Shown here: positions 53,281 to 62,306 of the stretch, in pieces
How positions within the stretch are numbered: the first letter of the stretch is position 1
Layout of the letters: each line of letters starts with the position of its first letter
Assembly (NCBI GenBank): GCA_947500445.1
Contig: CANMSB010000001.1
Location: 124,001 to 188,000, forward strand
Length of the DNA: 64,000 nt
DNA from: an uncultured Flavobacteriaceae bacterium
GTDB taxonomy: Bacteria; Bacteroidota; Bacteroidia; Flavobacteriales; Flavobacteriaceae
Reading direction: 5' to 3'
Translations under genes and position numbers: made by a program
Notes under the pieces: model-generated
The model's input: the letters and a program-made list of their open reading frames with translations, nothing else
Database searches by the model: none
Told to the model about the DNA's origin: nothing

Positions 53281-55092
53281 TTAGTCAAAGGTATACCCGT
53301 TGTCCGCAGCTACCTTGTCGGCAATTTGAGTGCGCAAGGCTACTACGTTCGGGTTATTGGTATATTTTGTGAAACGCTTGAGGCCCATGAGCATCATGCG
53401 TTGTTCATCGCCTTCGGAAAAGGAAACTATGGCTTCTTTTCCCTTGCGAATTACAATGTCTGTAGCTTCGTAAAGGTACAGTTTTGCCATTGCAATTTGT
53501 GTGGCTTGGGAAGCTTCCCCAAAGCGCTTGGCGTTTTTCTCGGTTCTAAGAATGGCGGATTCGGCCATATAGACTTCAATTAAAATATCGGAGGCGGCCA
53601 TCATCAGCTGCTGATTCTTTTCAAGTTCCGGACCAAACTTTTGAACGGCGCTACCTGCTACCATCAGGAACACTTTTTTCAAACGTGTTACCAAATCTTT
53701 TTCTTCTGCAAAAAGCTCGGAAAAATCCGGAGCATCGAATGATGGGATTCCCATCAATTCTTCTCCTACCGCGGTAGCCGGACCCAATAGGTCTACATGG
53801 CCCTTCATCGCTTTTTTGACCAACATTCCTACGGCCAACATCCTATTGATTTCGTTGGTTCCTTCGTAAATACGGGCGATGCGCGAGTCCCTCCACGCCG
53901 ATTCCATGGGAGTATCGGCACTGAAGCCCATTCCGCCGAAAACCTGAATTCCCTCGTCCGTGGTCGTCTGGCAGTCTTCGGAAACCGCCACTTTTAAAAT
54001 GGAACACTCGATAGCATATTCCTCAACGCCTTTCAGTTCTGCTTCTTGATGTGAATTTCCTTCCGCTTCTCGAATCGCGATACGGTCTTCGATATTTTTC
54101 GCGGCACGGTAACTGGCCGATTCCCCAACATAGGCGTTGGTCGCCATAGTGGCAATTTTGGCCTTAATGGCCCCAAAATTAATGATCGGGGTTTTGAACT
54201 GCACGCGTTCGTTGGCATACTTTACCGCTTCCGTGATTACACGGCGTTGCGCGTCCAAACAGGCCGCGGCCAGTTTGATACGTCCTACGTTAAGGGCGTT
54301 CATTGCTATTTTAAATCCATTTCCGCGTTCGGAAAGCATGTTTTCTACCGGTACCTTGGTGTCACTAAAAAACACCTGTCGGGTAGAGGAGGAGTGGATT
54401 CCCAATTTTTTTTCCTCATCTCCTAAGGAAATACCGTTACTAGGGTCGTTTTCGACTATAAACCCGGTAATATTCTTATCATCTCCAATCCGTGCGAATA
54501 CAATGAACAGGTTACAAAAACCGGCATTGGATATCCACATTTTTTGTCCCGAAATGGAGTAGTGCTTACCATCTTCTGAAAGGACAGCCTTTGTTTTACC
54601 CGAGTTTGCGTCCGAACCCGCTCCGGGTTCCGTCAAACAGTAGGCTCCGAACCACTCTCCGGTCGCCAATTTTGGCACGTACTTTTGTTTTTGCGCTTCG
54701 TTTCCGTACAGGGTGATGGGCATGGTACCGATTCCCGTATGGGCGCCGAACGCCGTGCTAAAAGATCCCGTAGCACCGGAAATATAGTCGCATACGAGCA
54801 TCGTAGACACAAATCCCATTCCCAAACCACCGTAAGCCTCCGGAACGGCGATGCCCAAGAGTCCCAATTCACCAGCTTTTCGCATGGTTTCTTCGGTAAA
54901 GGCGTAGTCTTTGTTTTCAAAACGTTCCCATTCCGACCAAAGTTCGCGGTCTACAAACTCTTTGGTACTTTCCCGCATCATTTGTTGTTCTTCGGAAAGG
55001 TCTTCCAAAGTGAATACATCTTCGCATTGTGTTTCTTTTACGAGGAATTGTCCACCTCTAAGAATGTCTTTTTGCATCGTTTCTGTGCTCAT
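53281..55092 (-). CDS. fadE: Acyl-CoA dehydrogenase (fadE-type, 603 residues)
   Basis: FAD-dependent first step of beta-oxidation: acyl-CoA to trans-2-enoyl-CoA. Residues about 30-400 carry the classic dehydrogenase domain, with YCLTEPGAGSDANSGKTKA, GQKMWISNAGFCNLFIVFA and RIYEGTNEINRML near residue 415, where the catalytic Glu of this branch is found. A C-terminal extension of about 150 helical residues is typical of the very-long-chain/Bacillus FadE type, so length fits that branch rather than short-chain enzymes. It is the last gene of the fadN-fadA-fadE operon, 85 bp after fadA. Regulation is by the upstream MarR protein by inference. Confidence 0.93.
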   Translation of the reverse strand: MSTETMQKDILRGGQFLVKETQCEDVFTLEDLSEEQQMMRESTKEFVDRELWSEWERFENKDYAFTEETMRKAGELGLLGIAVPEAYGGLGMGFVSTMLVCDYISGATGSFSTAFGAHTGIGTMPITLYGNEAQKQKYVPKLATGEWFGAYCLTEPGAGSDANSGKTKAVLSEDGKHYSISGQKMWISNAGFCNLFIVFARIGDDKNITGFIVENDPSNGISLGDEEKKLGIHSSSTRQVFFSDTKVPVENMLSERGNGFKIAMNALNVGRIKLAAACLDAQRRVITEAVKYANERVQFKTPIINFGAIKAKIATMATNAYVGESASYRAAKNIEDRIAIREAEGNSHQEAELKGVEEYAIECSILKVAVSEDCQTTTDEGIQVFGGMGFSADTPMESAWRDSRIARIYEGTNEINRMLAVGMLVKKAMKGHVDLLGPATAVGEELMGIPSFDAPDFSELFAEEKDLVTRLKKVFLMVAGSAVQKFGPELEKNQQLMMAASDILIEVYMAESAILRTEKNAKRFGEASQATQIAMAKLYLYEATDIVIRKGKEAIVSFSEGDEQRMMLMGLKRFTKYTNNPNVVALRTQIADKVAADNGYTFD

Positions 55093-55177
55093 AATAAACT
55101 AGTATTAAGTATTTAGTAGAAAGTATTGAGAGAATCTGATTAAATTCTTTGTACCCAATACTAACATCTGATAGCTA
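55093..55177. repeat. TACTTAGTA-type repeat spacer between fadA and fadE
   Basis: On the minus strand the spacer reads CTACTAAATACTTAATAC and related words, a degenerate array of TACTnAGTA units. Similar sequence flanks the four-helix-bundle gene at 56369-56410 and 56765-56813. Confidence 0.45.
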
Positions 55178-56368
55178 TTAATTCAAAAATTCAAATATCC
55201 CTGCCGCACCTTGTCCGGTTCCTACGCACATGGTCACCATTCCGTATTTGCCCTGCATGTTCCGTTGTCGCATTTCGTCAAAAAGTTGTACGGAGAGTTT
55301 GGCCCCGGTACATCCTAGGGGGTGTCCCAATGCAATGGCCCCTCCGTTCACGTTAACGATATCTTGGTTCAAATCCAGTTCTCGAATTACGGCAAGGGAT
55401 TGGGAGGCAAAGGCTTCGTTCAGCTCGATCAATTCTATTGCATCTTGCTTGAGTCCGGCTTGTTTTAACGCTTTGGGAATGGCAGCTACGGGGCCGATAC
55501 CCATTATTCTTGGCGGTACCCCTGCAGCGGCATAATTGACCAAGCGTGCAATGGGCTCCAAATTCAATTCTTTTACCATCTCTTCGCTCATAACCATTAC
55601 AAACGCGGCACCATCGCTCATCTGGGAAGAATTACCGGCGGTAACGCTGCCTCCTGCGGCAAAAACAGGGCGCAGCTTGTTCAATACTTCTACTGAAGTT
55701 CCTTTTCTAGGACCTTCATCCTTGGTTACAGTGTAAGTTTTGGTAGCCCTTTTTCCATTACCATCAATGTAGGTTTGCTCCACTTCAATCGGTACGATCT
55801 GTTTTTGAAAACGGTCTTCGGCCTGTGCCTTTAACGCCTTCATATGGGAATCGTAGGCAAATTGGTCCTGGTCCTCACGGGAAACCTTATACTCATTGGC
55901 GACCGCTTCAGCAGTATTTCCCATACCCCAATAATAATCTTCATGCCCTTCACTGACCAAATCATAGTTTAATTCGGTCTTGTAGCCCGTCATGGGAACG
56001 GAACTCATACTTTCGGCTCCCCCGGCGATGATACAATCGGCCATACCGGCCTGAATTTTGGCTGTGGCAATGCCGATCGTTTCTATTCCCGACGAACAAA
56101 AACGGTTGACGGTAACTCCGGGAACATCGACAATATCGAGTCCCATCAATGAAATTAAACGGGCCATGTTCAACCCTTGGGATCCTTCCGGCATGGCATT
56201 GCCGACAATGACATCGTCGATTCGCTTTTTGTCGAAATTGGGCAGTTCTTTCATCATGTATTCAATGGTTTCCGCTGCGAGCTCATCGGTTCTCTTGAAA
56301 CGAAATACTCCCTTGGGCGCTTTTCCCACCGCTGTTCTGTATGCTTTTACTATATAGGCTGTTTTCAT
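55178..56368 (-). CDS. fadA: Acetyl-CoA C-acyltransferase (3-ketoacyl-CoA thiolase)
   Basis: Last step of beta-oxidation: 3-ketoacyl-CoA plus CoA to acetyl-CoA and a shortened acyl-CoA. This 396-residue protein has nucleophile Cys91 in [13 protein letters not shown], the active-site His in [12 protein letters not shown] and the second Cys in [16 protein letters not shown]. These are all complete, and length is normal for the family. The ATG at 56368 follows a repeat-rich spacer. It is the second enzyme of the operon and is separated from fadN by the inserted four-helix-bundle gene. Confidence 0.95.
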   Translation of the reverse strand: MKTAYIVKAYRTAVGKAPKGVFRFKRTDELAAETIEYMMKELPNFDKKRIDDVIVGNAMPEGSQGLNMARLISLMGLDIVDVPGVTVNRFCSSGIETIGIATAKIQAGMADCIIAGGAESMSSVPMTGYKTELNYDLVSEGHEDYYWGMGNTAEAVANEYKVSREDQDQFAYDSHMKALKAQAEDRFQKQIVPIEVEQTYIDGNGKRATKTYTVTKDEGPRKGTSVEVLNKLRPVFAAGGSVTAGNSSQMSDGAAFVMVMSEEMVKELNLEPIARLVNYAAAGVPPRIMGIGPVAAIPKALKQAGLKQDAIELIELNEAFASQSLAVIRELDLNQDIVNVNGGAIALGHPLGCTGAKLSVQLFDEMRQRNMQGKYGMVTMCVGTGQGAAGIFEFLN

Positions 56369-56410
56369 ATTTGGTACTTAGTAGTCAGTACAAAGTAGTT
56401 AGTACTGATT
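56369..56410. repeat. Repeat array between the four-helix-bundle gene and fadA
   Basis: The plus strand shows TACTTAGTAGTCAGTAC followed by AAAGTAGTTAGTACT, degenerate copies of a TnAGTA unit. The array runs into the last codons of the four-helix-bundle gene. Confidence 0.5.
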
Positions 56411-56764
56411 CGTTTTTAATAATGTTTTTATTAAGCTGTAGTTCATTTTTTGCACTTCTTTTACACGCTCTATTATTGGTGACACTTTGCTTTCTTCAAC
56501 AAAGTTCAATCGATGTGATAAAACCAATTGCGTTAGAAGTTCGTTTGATGAACCGTTTGCCATTCCTAGGAAATTTTTGAACTCCCCATTTGTATTTCTT
56601 CCCGCACCTTCTACAATATTCGATGGAACAGAAATCGCACTCCGCCGTATTTGGCTGGTGAGTCCATACTTCTCTTCTTTGGGGAACAGTGCCGATAATT
56701 CATAGACCATTTGGGCTATTTGCATAGCTTTCTCCCAAATTTTTAAGTCTTCAAATTGATGCAT
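56399..56764 (-). CDS. Four-helix-bundle protein (23S rRNA intervening-sequence type)
   Basis: This 121-residue protein matches the four-helix-bundle family first found in intervening sequences of 23S rRNA genes. The hallmarks are FEDLKIWEKAMQIAQMVYELSALFPKEEKYGLTSQIRRSAISVPSNIVEGAGR and the following EFKNFLGMANGSSNELLTQLVLS helix. The molecular role is not known. Here it stands alone, inside a fatty-acid degradation operon, between two arrays of TACTTAGTA-type repeats, which suggests later insertion. It is in the same direction as fadN and fadA, so it should be co-transcribed. Confidence 0.88.
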   Translation of the reverse strand: MHQFEDLKIWEKAMQIAQMVYELSALFPKEEKYGLTSQIRRSAISVPSNIVEGAGRNTNGEFKNFLGMANGSSNELLTQLVLSHRLNFVEESKVSPIIERVKEVQKMNYSLIKTLLKTNQY

Positions 56765-56813
56765 GGTCTTAGTTCGTTCTTAATACTAGATACTAACTAC
56801 TTAATACTAAGTA
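56765..56813. repeat. Repeat array between fadN and the four-helix-bundle gene
   Basis: The plus strand contains TTAATACTAGATACTAAC and CTACTTAATACTAAGTACTA, several adjacent copies of a TACTAnGTA-like unit. It is the counterpart of the array on the other side of the gene. Confidence 0.5.
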
Positions 56814-59219
56814 CTAGTTTCTTAACGGTTTCCCCGTCTTCAACATATGCTGAATACGTTCCAGTGTTTTCTTTTCGCTACAAAGCGATAAAAAGGCTTC
56901 CCGTTCCAGATCTAGCAAATATTGCTCGTTTACACGAGTAGGCTCCGATAAATCGCCCCCGGCCATTACATAGGCCAATTTGTTGGCAATTTTCTTATCG
57001 TGCTCGCTGATGTAATGGCTCGCTTCCATGGAATCGGTCCCTACCAAGAACATGCCCAAAGCCTGTTTTCCCAGTACTTTGATATCCTTTCGTTTTGGTG
57101 GTTGGGTGTAGCCCGCTTCCGCCATCAACTTGGCATGTGCTTTGGCCGTAGCAATTTGACGGTCCTTGTTCACTACCACGATATCCTTGCCGGGCTGTAA
57201 GATTCCAAGATCAAATGCTTCGTAAGCGGATGTGGATACCTTGGCCATACCGATGGTCAAGAAATACTCTTGCAATACGTTTAGCTCAACATCGTTTTTC
57301 TTAAAGGTGTCCTGAGCGCGAACTGCGAATTCTTTAGATCCACCACCGCCGGGGATAACTCCCACACCAAATTCGACCAAACCAATGTAGGTCTCCGCTG
57401 CTGCTACTACTTTATCCGCATGCAAGGATAGTTCACAACCACCGCCAAGGGTCATCCCATGGGGTGCCGATACGGTGGGAATTGAAGAGTAGCGCATGCG
57501 CATCATGGTATCCTGGAACATTTTAATGGCCATATTCAACTCGTCATACTCCTGCTCAACGGCCATCATAAAGATCATTCCGATGTTGGCGCCAACCGAA
57601 AAATTAGCGGCTTGGTTCCCTACCACCAATCCTTGATGGTCTTTCTCGGCCAGGTCGATGGCCTTGTTCAAACCGGCAAGTACATCCCCGCCGATGGTAT
57701 TCATTTTGGATTGGAATTCAACGTTCAAAATGCCATCACCGATATCTTCGATGACCACTCCGCTGTTTTTAAAGACTTCGTTCGACTTTCGAATATTGTC
57801 AAGAATGATGAACGCATCCTGTCCAGGGATTTTCTCAACTGCTTTCTTGGGTATGTCGTAGTAGTAGGTAGCGCCTTCTTTTACTGCATAAAACGACTTT
57901 TGGCCCGAAGCCAACATTTCGGCCACCCAAGGAGCGGCTTCCGCATTTTCGGCTTTCATTATCGCCAAACCTTCTTCTACGCCGATAGCGTCCCAAATTT
58001 GAAACGGACCATGTTCCCAACCAAAGCCGGCCTTCATGGCGTCGTCAATTTTGTAGAGCTCATCGGTGATTTCGGGAATCCTGTGCGAAACATAGGCAAA
58101 CAGCGCCGCAAAACTTTTTCTGTAAAATGCTCCCGCTTTGTCCTTTCCTCCGACAAGTACCTTGAACCGGTCCACCACGTTATCAATGGTCTTGGTCAGT
58201 TCGAGGGTCGCAAACTTCGCACTTTTCTTGGAGCGATAGTCCATGGTGTCCAAATCGAGTGTAAGGATTTCGGTTTTCCCATTGGCTCCTTTTGACTTTT
58301 TATAAAAGCCTTGGCCCGACTTACTGCCCAACCATTTGTTTTCTATTAAGGTGTTGATGAAATCGGGCAGTTGGAACAGCGCGTGTTGCTCGTCATCCTT
58401 ACAATTTTCGGCTATACCATTGGCAACGTGCACCAAAGTATCCAAACCGACCACGTCCACGGTCCTAAAGGTGGCCGATTTGGGACGGCCGATTACCGGT
58501 CCGGTCAATTTATCGACCTCTTCTACGGTCATGCCCATATCCTTGATCATGTGAAAAAGGCTTTGGATACTGAAAATACCGATGCGATTTCCGATAAATG
58601 CCGGAGTGTCCTTGGCAACGACCGATGTTTTTCCCAAGAATTGTTCTCCATAGCCATTCAGAAAATCAAGTACTTCCGGTGCCGTTTGTGGTCCAGGTAT
58701 TATTTCGAATAGTTTTAAGTATCGGGCAGGGTTGAAGAAGTGCGTTCCGCAGAAATGTTTCTGAAAATCATCACTACGGCCCTCGCTCATAAATTTGATC
58801 GGAATACCAGAGGTGTTGGATGTAATTAGGGTTCCCGGAGTACGGTGTTTTTCAAGATTTTCAAAAACGGTCTTTTTGATATCCAACCGTTCAACCACCA
58901 CTTCTATGATCCAGTCTACCTTGGCTACCTTGGCAATATCATCCTCTAAATTTCCGGTAGTGATCCTGTGGGCAAAGTTCTTATGGTAAATAGGGGAGGG
59001 TTTCGATTTTAAGGCCGCCGTCAACGCATCGTTTACCAGACGGTTGCGTACCACTTTATCCTCCAAGGTCAACCCTTTTGCCTTTTCCTTGTCACTTAAC
59101 GCTCTTGGAACGATATCCAACAGTAAAACTTCTACGCCGATATTGGCAAAATGGCAAGCGATACCGCTTCCCATAATTCCGGAACCAATGATCGCTACTT
59201 TTTTGATATGCTTGTTCAT
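56814..59219 (-). CDS. fadN: 3-hydroxyacyl-CoA dehydrogenase / enoyl-CoA hydratase fusion
   Basis: An 801-residue multifunctional enzyme of beta-oxidation. The NAD-dependent dehydrogenase is first (VAIIGSGIMGSGIACHFANIGVEVLLLD, with FCGTHFFNPARYLKLFEIIPGP) and the enoyl-CoA hydratase fold is at the C-terminal half (about 505-680, GMTLGGGCELSLHADKVVAA, GVIPGGGGSKEFA). This order is the reverse of E. coli FadB and matches Bacillus FadN. The two steps hydrate enoyl-CoA and oxidise the 3-hydroxyacyl-CoA. It starts 14 bp after the MarR regulator stop codon, so it is under the same promoter. Confidence 0.94.
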   Translation of the reverse strand: MNKHIKKVAIIGSGIMGSGIACHFANIGVEVLLLDIVPRALSDKEKAKGLTLEDKVVRNRLVNDALTAALKSKPSPIYHKNFAHRITTGNLEDDIAKVAKVDWIIEVVVERLDIKKTVFENLEKHRTPGTLITSNTSGIPIKFMSEGRSDDFQKHFCGTHFFNPARYLKLFEIIPGPQTAPEVLDFLNGYGEQFLGKTSVVAKDTPAFIGNRIGIFSIQSLFHMIKDMGMTVEEVDKLTGPVIGRPKSATFRTVDVVGLDTLVHVANGIAENCKDDEQHALFQLPDFINTLIENKWLGSKSGQGFYKKSKGANGKTEILTLDLDTMDYRSKKSAKFATLELTKTIDNVVDRFKVLVGGKDKAGAFYRKSFAALFAYVSHRIPEITDELYKIDDAMKAGFGWEHGPFQIWDAIGVEEGLAIMKAENAEAAPWVAEMLASGQKSFYAVKEGATYYYDIPKKAVEKIPGQDAFIILDNIRKSNEVFKNSGVVIEDIGDGILNVEFQSKMNTIGGDVLAGLNKAIDLAEKDHQGLVVGNQAANFSVGANIGMIFMMAVEQEYDELNMAIKMFQDTMMRMRYSSIPTVSAPHGMTLGGGCELSLHADKVVAAAETYIGLVEFGVGVIPGGGGSKEFAVRAQDTFKKNDVELNVLQEYFLTIGMAKVSTSAYEAFDLGILQPGKDIVVVNKDRQIATAKAHAKLMAEAGYTQPPKRKDIKVLGKQALGMFLVGTDSMEASHYISEHDKKIANKLAYVMAGGDLSEPTRVNEQYLLDLEREAFLSLCSEKKTLERIQHMLKTGKPLRN

Positions 59220-59233
59220 CTAATGTGTTAAGA

Positions 59234-59686
59234 TTAATTAGTTGTTTCCGTGATATGTATCTTTTTTTCTATTACCAAAGTGTTGATCGTTTCCATTACT
59301 TCAAAAAAGCAATGTAGCTGTTCCTCGGTGATATTATTTCTTACGACTTCATTAAACCGAAGTACAACATCTTTTGAGTCCTTTCTTTTCTCCAAACCAA
59401 ACTCGGTAAGGTGGATCAGTACGCCCCGACCATCTTTTGGATTCGGTTTGCGCTGTATAAGGCCTTTCTCCTCCATACTTTTCAATATACGGGAAAGGCT
59501 GGTCGCTTCCATTCCCATTTTAGGCCCCAAGGCCGTTGAAGGGGTCCCTGTTTTGGGATCGATACTCAATAAGGTAAATCCTACCGCCATTGTAGAACCG
59601 AATCCTTTGGCCTCTTCATTGTACATTCTGGCCACTGCTTGCCACGTAGCCCTAAGGGCATAATCAATCGTTATATCTTTCATCAT
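59234..59686 (-). CDS. MarR-family transcriptional regulator of the fad operon
   Basis: A 150-residue winged-helix repressor of the MarR family. The recognition helix region reads GPKMGMEATSLSRILKSMEEKGLIQRKPNPKDGRGVLIHLTEFGLEKRKD, with the wing at NPKDGRGVLIHLT. It starts at tandem ATG codons (59686 and 59683). It is first in the fatty-acid degradation operon, 14 bp before fadN. A perfect 34-bp palindrome 25 bp upstream of its start is its likely operator, giving autoregulation released by an acyl-CoA or fatty acid. The ligand is inferred, not shown. Confidence 0.9.
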   Translation of the reverse strand: MMKDITIDYALRATWQAVARMYNEEAKGFGSTMAVGFTLLSIDPKTGTPSTALGPKMGMEATSLSRILKSMEEKGLIQRKPNPKDGRGVLIHLTEFGLEKRKDSKDVVLRFNEVVRNNITEEQLHCFFEVMETINTLVIEKKIHITETTN

Positions 59687-59702
59687 ATTCGTTGTGGAAG
59701 TC

Positions 59703-59745
59703 CAAATATAGCAAAAATTTATTATGCATGCATAATAAATTTTTG
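59703..59745 (-). promoter_or_regulatory. Promoter and 34-bp palindromic operator of the MarR-fad operon
   Basis: A perfect palindrome spans 59712-59745: its left arm is CAAAAATTTATTATGCA and its right arm the exact complement. Next to it, the minus-strand box TATATTTG (59710-59703) fits TAnnTTTG and lies 17 bp before the ATG. The palindrome covers where the -33 element should be, as expected for repression by blocking RNA polymerase. Confidence 0.85.
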
Positions 59746-59841
59746 AAAATCCGATAAAATGAAAACGAAATATTCTTGTAAGAAGGGGAGAACCGATTCC
59801 CTTGAGGTGAAGAAATCGTTTTGATGGCTAAAAGTCTTGTG

Positions 59842-60090
59842 CTACTCCCTACGGCGTTTGATCTCGGCTTGAAATAGCGCTGCGATCAATGCAGGAAAAA
59901 TACTCAAGGGCCCTAGCACCGTGGGAACCATAAAAATTAAGGGTGTGTTTTGGTCGTCGGTTTCCAAACCATAAAAGCAAAAGCCTAAAATACCCAACAT
60001 TAAAACTAGAGCAAATAAGCTCATCACCAATAGTAGGGTAGTTCCTTTTTTATGCTGTTCCGTTGTACGGTACTTGAATGTAATTCTCAT
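59842..60090 (-). CDS. Small membrane protein with two predicted helices
   Basis: This 82-residue protein has a basic start (MRITFKYRTTEQHKKG), a helix TLLLVMSLFALVLMLGILGFCFY (about 17-39), a polar loop ETDDQNTPL, a second helix IFMVPTVLGPLSIFPALIAALF (about 52-73), and the tail QAEIKRRRE. I recognise no family. It is transcribed the same way as fadD and the MarR gene on either side. Its helix pattern, proper start and lack of overlap with other genes make it likely real. Confidence 0.6.
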   Translation of the reverse strand: MRITFKYRTTEQHKKGTTLLLVMSLFALVLMLGILGFCFYGLETDDQNTPLIFMVPTVLGPLSIFPALIAALFQAEIKRRRE

Positions 60091-60272
60091 TGGTCACCAT
60101 CGTTAACGGAAAAGACCCGCTTTAGTGCAAGCCTTTCTTGAGGGTACTCGGAGCTACAATTCTTTAATAAGTCGGCAGTCGCACTTGGCGGTCTGCAGTT
60201 TTTAAAGGTTACCGAACATCTTTTGCTGTCGGTGGTCCCAAATGGGTGCCGCAACCGATAGCTTGTTGTAAA

Positions 60273-62045
60273 TCAATGTCCGTAGATATCGTTATAGAGC
60301 GACATGTATTTTTCCTTGATTATTTTTCTGCGAAGCTTCATAGTAGGGGTCAAATGGCCTTCGGCGATGCTCCATACGTCCGGGGTCAATCGGAATTGTT
60401 TTACTTTTTCCCATTTGGCAAAATCTGCATTTGCCAGATCTACCTCCTCCTGAAATTTGTTGAGTACATTTTCGTTCAGGATGATATCGGAGTTTTCACT
60501 GATGGTAATATTATTGTCTTTTGCCCATTCAAAAAGATATTCAAAATCGGGCTGTATGAGCGCTGCAGGCATTTTTTCCCCTTCACCGACAACCATAAGT
60601 TGTTCGATAAAACGGGACTGCTTGAACCTGTTTTCCAATAATTGGGGCGCCACGTACTTTCCTCCGGAAGTCTTGAACATTTCTTTTTTACGGTCCGTAA
60701 TTTTAAGGAAGCCGTCCGAATCGATTTCTCCAATGTCTCCCGTATGGAAATACCCGTCGATCATGACCTCTGCCGTTTTTTCAGGGTCTTTGTAGTAGCC
60801 CATCATCACCTGTGGCCCTTTTGCACAGATTTCCCCGTCATCCGCAATTTTTATTTCCGTTCGGTCCAACAACTTTCCAACGGTTCCGATACGCATTCCG
60901 TTGTTACGGATATCGTTTACGGACAATACCGGGGAAGTCTCGGTAAGCCCATAGCCTTCCATGACCCCAAACTCCGCTGCATTAAAAATACGGGCCAAAC
61001 GCGGTTGCAAGGCGGCACTTCCCGAGGATATCAGTGACAAGTTGCCACCCAATCCTTCTTTCCATTTACTGAAGATCAGTTTCCTGGCAAGTCCCAATTT
61101 TCGTTCGTACCACCATCCGTTTTTTCCATACGGTTCATATTTTAATCCGAGGTCGACCGCCCAGAAGAACAGTTTCTTTTTGATACCGGTCAAGGCCGTA
61201 CCCTTTGCTATTATTTTGTCATATACTTTTTCCAGAAGCCTTGGAACTGCCGTCATTACATGGGGTTCGGTCTCCTTTAGATTGTCGCTGATCTTGTCCA
61301 TCGACTCGGCATAATAAATGGTTACCCCGGCATATTGATAGAGATAGACCATCATCCGTTCATAGATATGGCATACCGGTAGAAAACTCAAACATTTTGT
61401 TTTTCCGTAGTTTATGGCCAAACGTTTGGCACTTTCAATGGCGTTGGAGACCACATTGTTATGCGAAAGCATAACGCCCTTGGGCCGCCCTGTGGTTCCC
61501 GAGGTGTAGATCAACGTGGCCAAATCTTCCGGTTTTACGGCCGCCTTTCGTTGTTCCACTTCCTCCTGGTTCGACTGGTCTTCGCCCAAAGCCAATACTT
61601 CCTCCCAGTTTGGGCAATCAGGAAGTTGGTCAAAAGAATAGACCGCTTTCAATGATGGAACCTTGTCCTGTACCGCTTTTACCTTCCGATATACTTCTTG
61701 GCAAGAGACAAAACAATGTGTCGACTCCGAATGGTTCAGCACGTAGGCATAGTCGTCTTCCGAAATGGTCGGGTATATGGGAACGTTCTGGGCACCGATT
61801 TGCAAAATACCGATGTCCATAATGTTCCATTCGGTTCGGTTGGTCATGGAAATCAGTGCGATTTTGTCGTTCGCTTTCACGCCCATACGAAGTAGTGCCC
61901 TACTAATGGTATTGGCCTTGTTTAGATACTCCTGGTTAGAGGTCGCTACCCATTCGCCGTTATACTTCGTAACCAATGCTTCCTTGAGGTTGTATTGCTC
62001 CAAGGCGTAATAGGGAAAATCGAAAAGTCTGGTGATATTTTGCAT
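60273..62045 (-). CDS. Long-chain fatty acid-CoA ligase, intact
   Basis: A 590-residue AMP-forming acyl-CoA synthetase: fatty acid plus ATP and CoA to acyl-CoA. The P-loop LIYTSGTTGRPKGVML, the YGLTETSP motif, HTGDIGEIDSDGFLKITDRKKEMFKTSGGKYVAPQ and the C-terminal lysine are all present, and length is standard for the long-chain branch. It lies upstream of the fad operon in the same orientation but 2.4 kb from the MarR gene, so it has its own promoter. It is probably the ligase that feeds the beta-oxidation enzymes, and complements the frameshifted homologue at 1-1415. Confidence 0.93.
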   Translation of the reverse strand: MQNITRLFDFPYYALEQYNLKEALVTKYNGEWVATSNQEYLNKANTISRALLRMGVKANDKIALISMTNRTEWNIMDIGILQIGAQNVPIYPTISEDDYAYVLNHSESTHCFVSCQEVYRKVKAVQDKVPSLKAVYSFDQLPDCPNWEEVLALGEDQSNQEEVEQRKAAVKPEDLATLIYTSGTTGRPKGVMLSHNNVVSNAIESAKRLAINYGKTKCLSFLPVCHIYERMMVYLYQYAGVTIYYAESMDKISDNLKETEPHVMTAVPRLLEKVYDKIIAKGTALTGIKKKLFFWAVDLGLKYEPYGKNGWWYERKLGLARKLIFSKWKEGLGGNLSLISSGSAALQPRLARIFNAAEFGVMEGYGLTETSPVLSVNDIRNNGMRIGTVGKLLDRTEIKIADDGEICAKGPQVMMGYYKDPEKTAEVMIDGYFHTGDIGEIDSDGFLKITDRKKEMFKTSGGKYVAPQLLENRFKQSRFIEQLMVVGEGEKMPAALIQPDFEYLFEWAKDNNITISENSDIILNENVLNKFQEEVDLANADFAKWEKVKQFRLTPDVWSIAEGHLTPTMKLRRKIIKEKYMSLYNDIYGH

Positions 62046-62306
62046 ACTTAGTTTCTGATAGGTTATTGCAAAATAGGAAAAGAAGGTTGGATTTGTTACG
62101 GATCTATGAAAAATTTATATCTCAAATCGTCAAATTGTGAATAGACCAAGCTTTTTTTGATAGAAAACCACGTTACATTTCGGGTTTTTTCAGCTCGTCC
62201 ACAATAAAACGTCATTTATCGTGTTCTAAATGCTGTTTGACTTAATGTAGGAAAAAACCTATAAAATATTTCCTATGTTAGCACAAATAACCCTAAATCT
62301 TACTTT

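Noticed and set aside
56399-56764. 23S rRNA intervening sequence, suggesting an rRNA operon nearby
   Set aside because: The four-helix-bundle family occurs widely outside rRNA genes and no rRNA sequence is present. It is a stand-alone gene.
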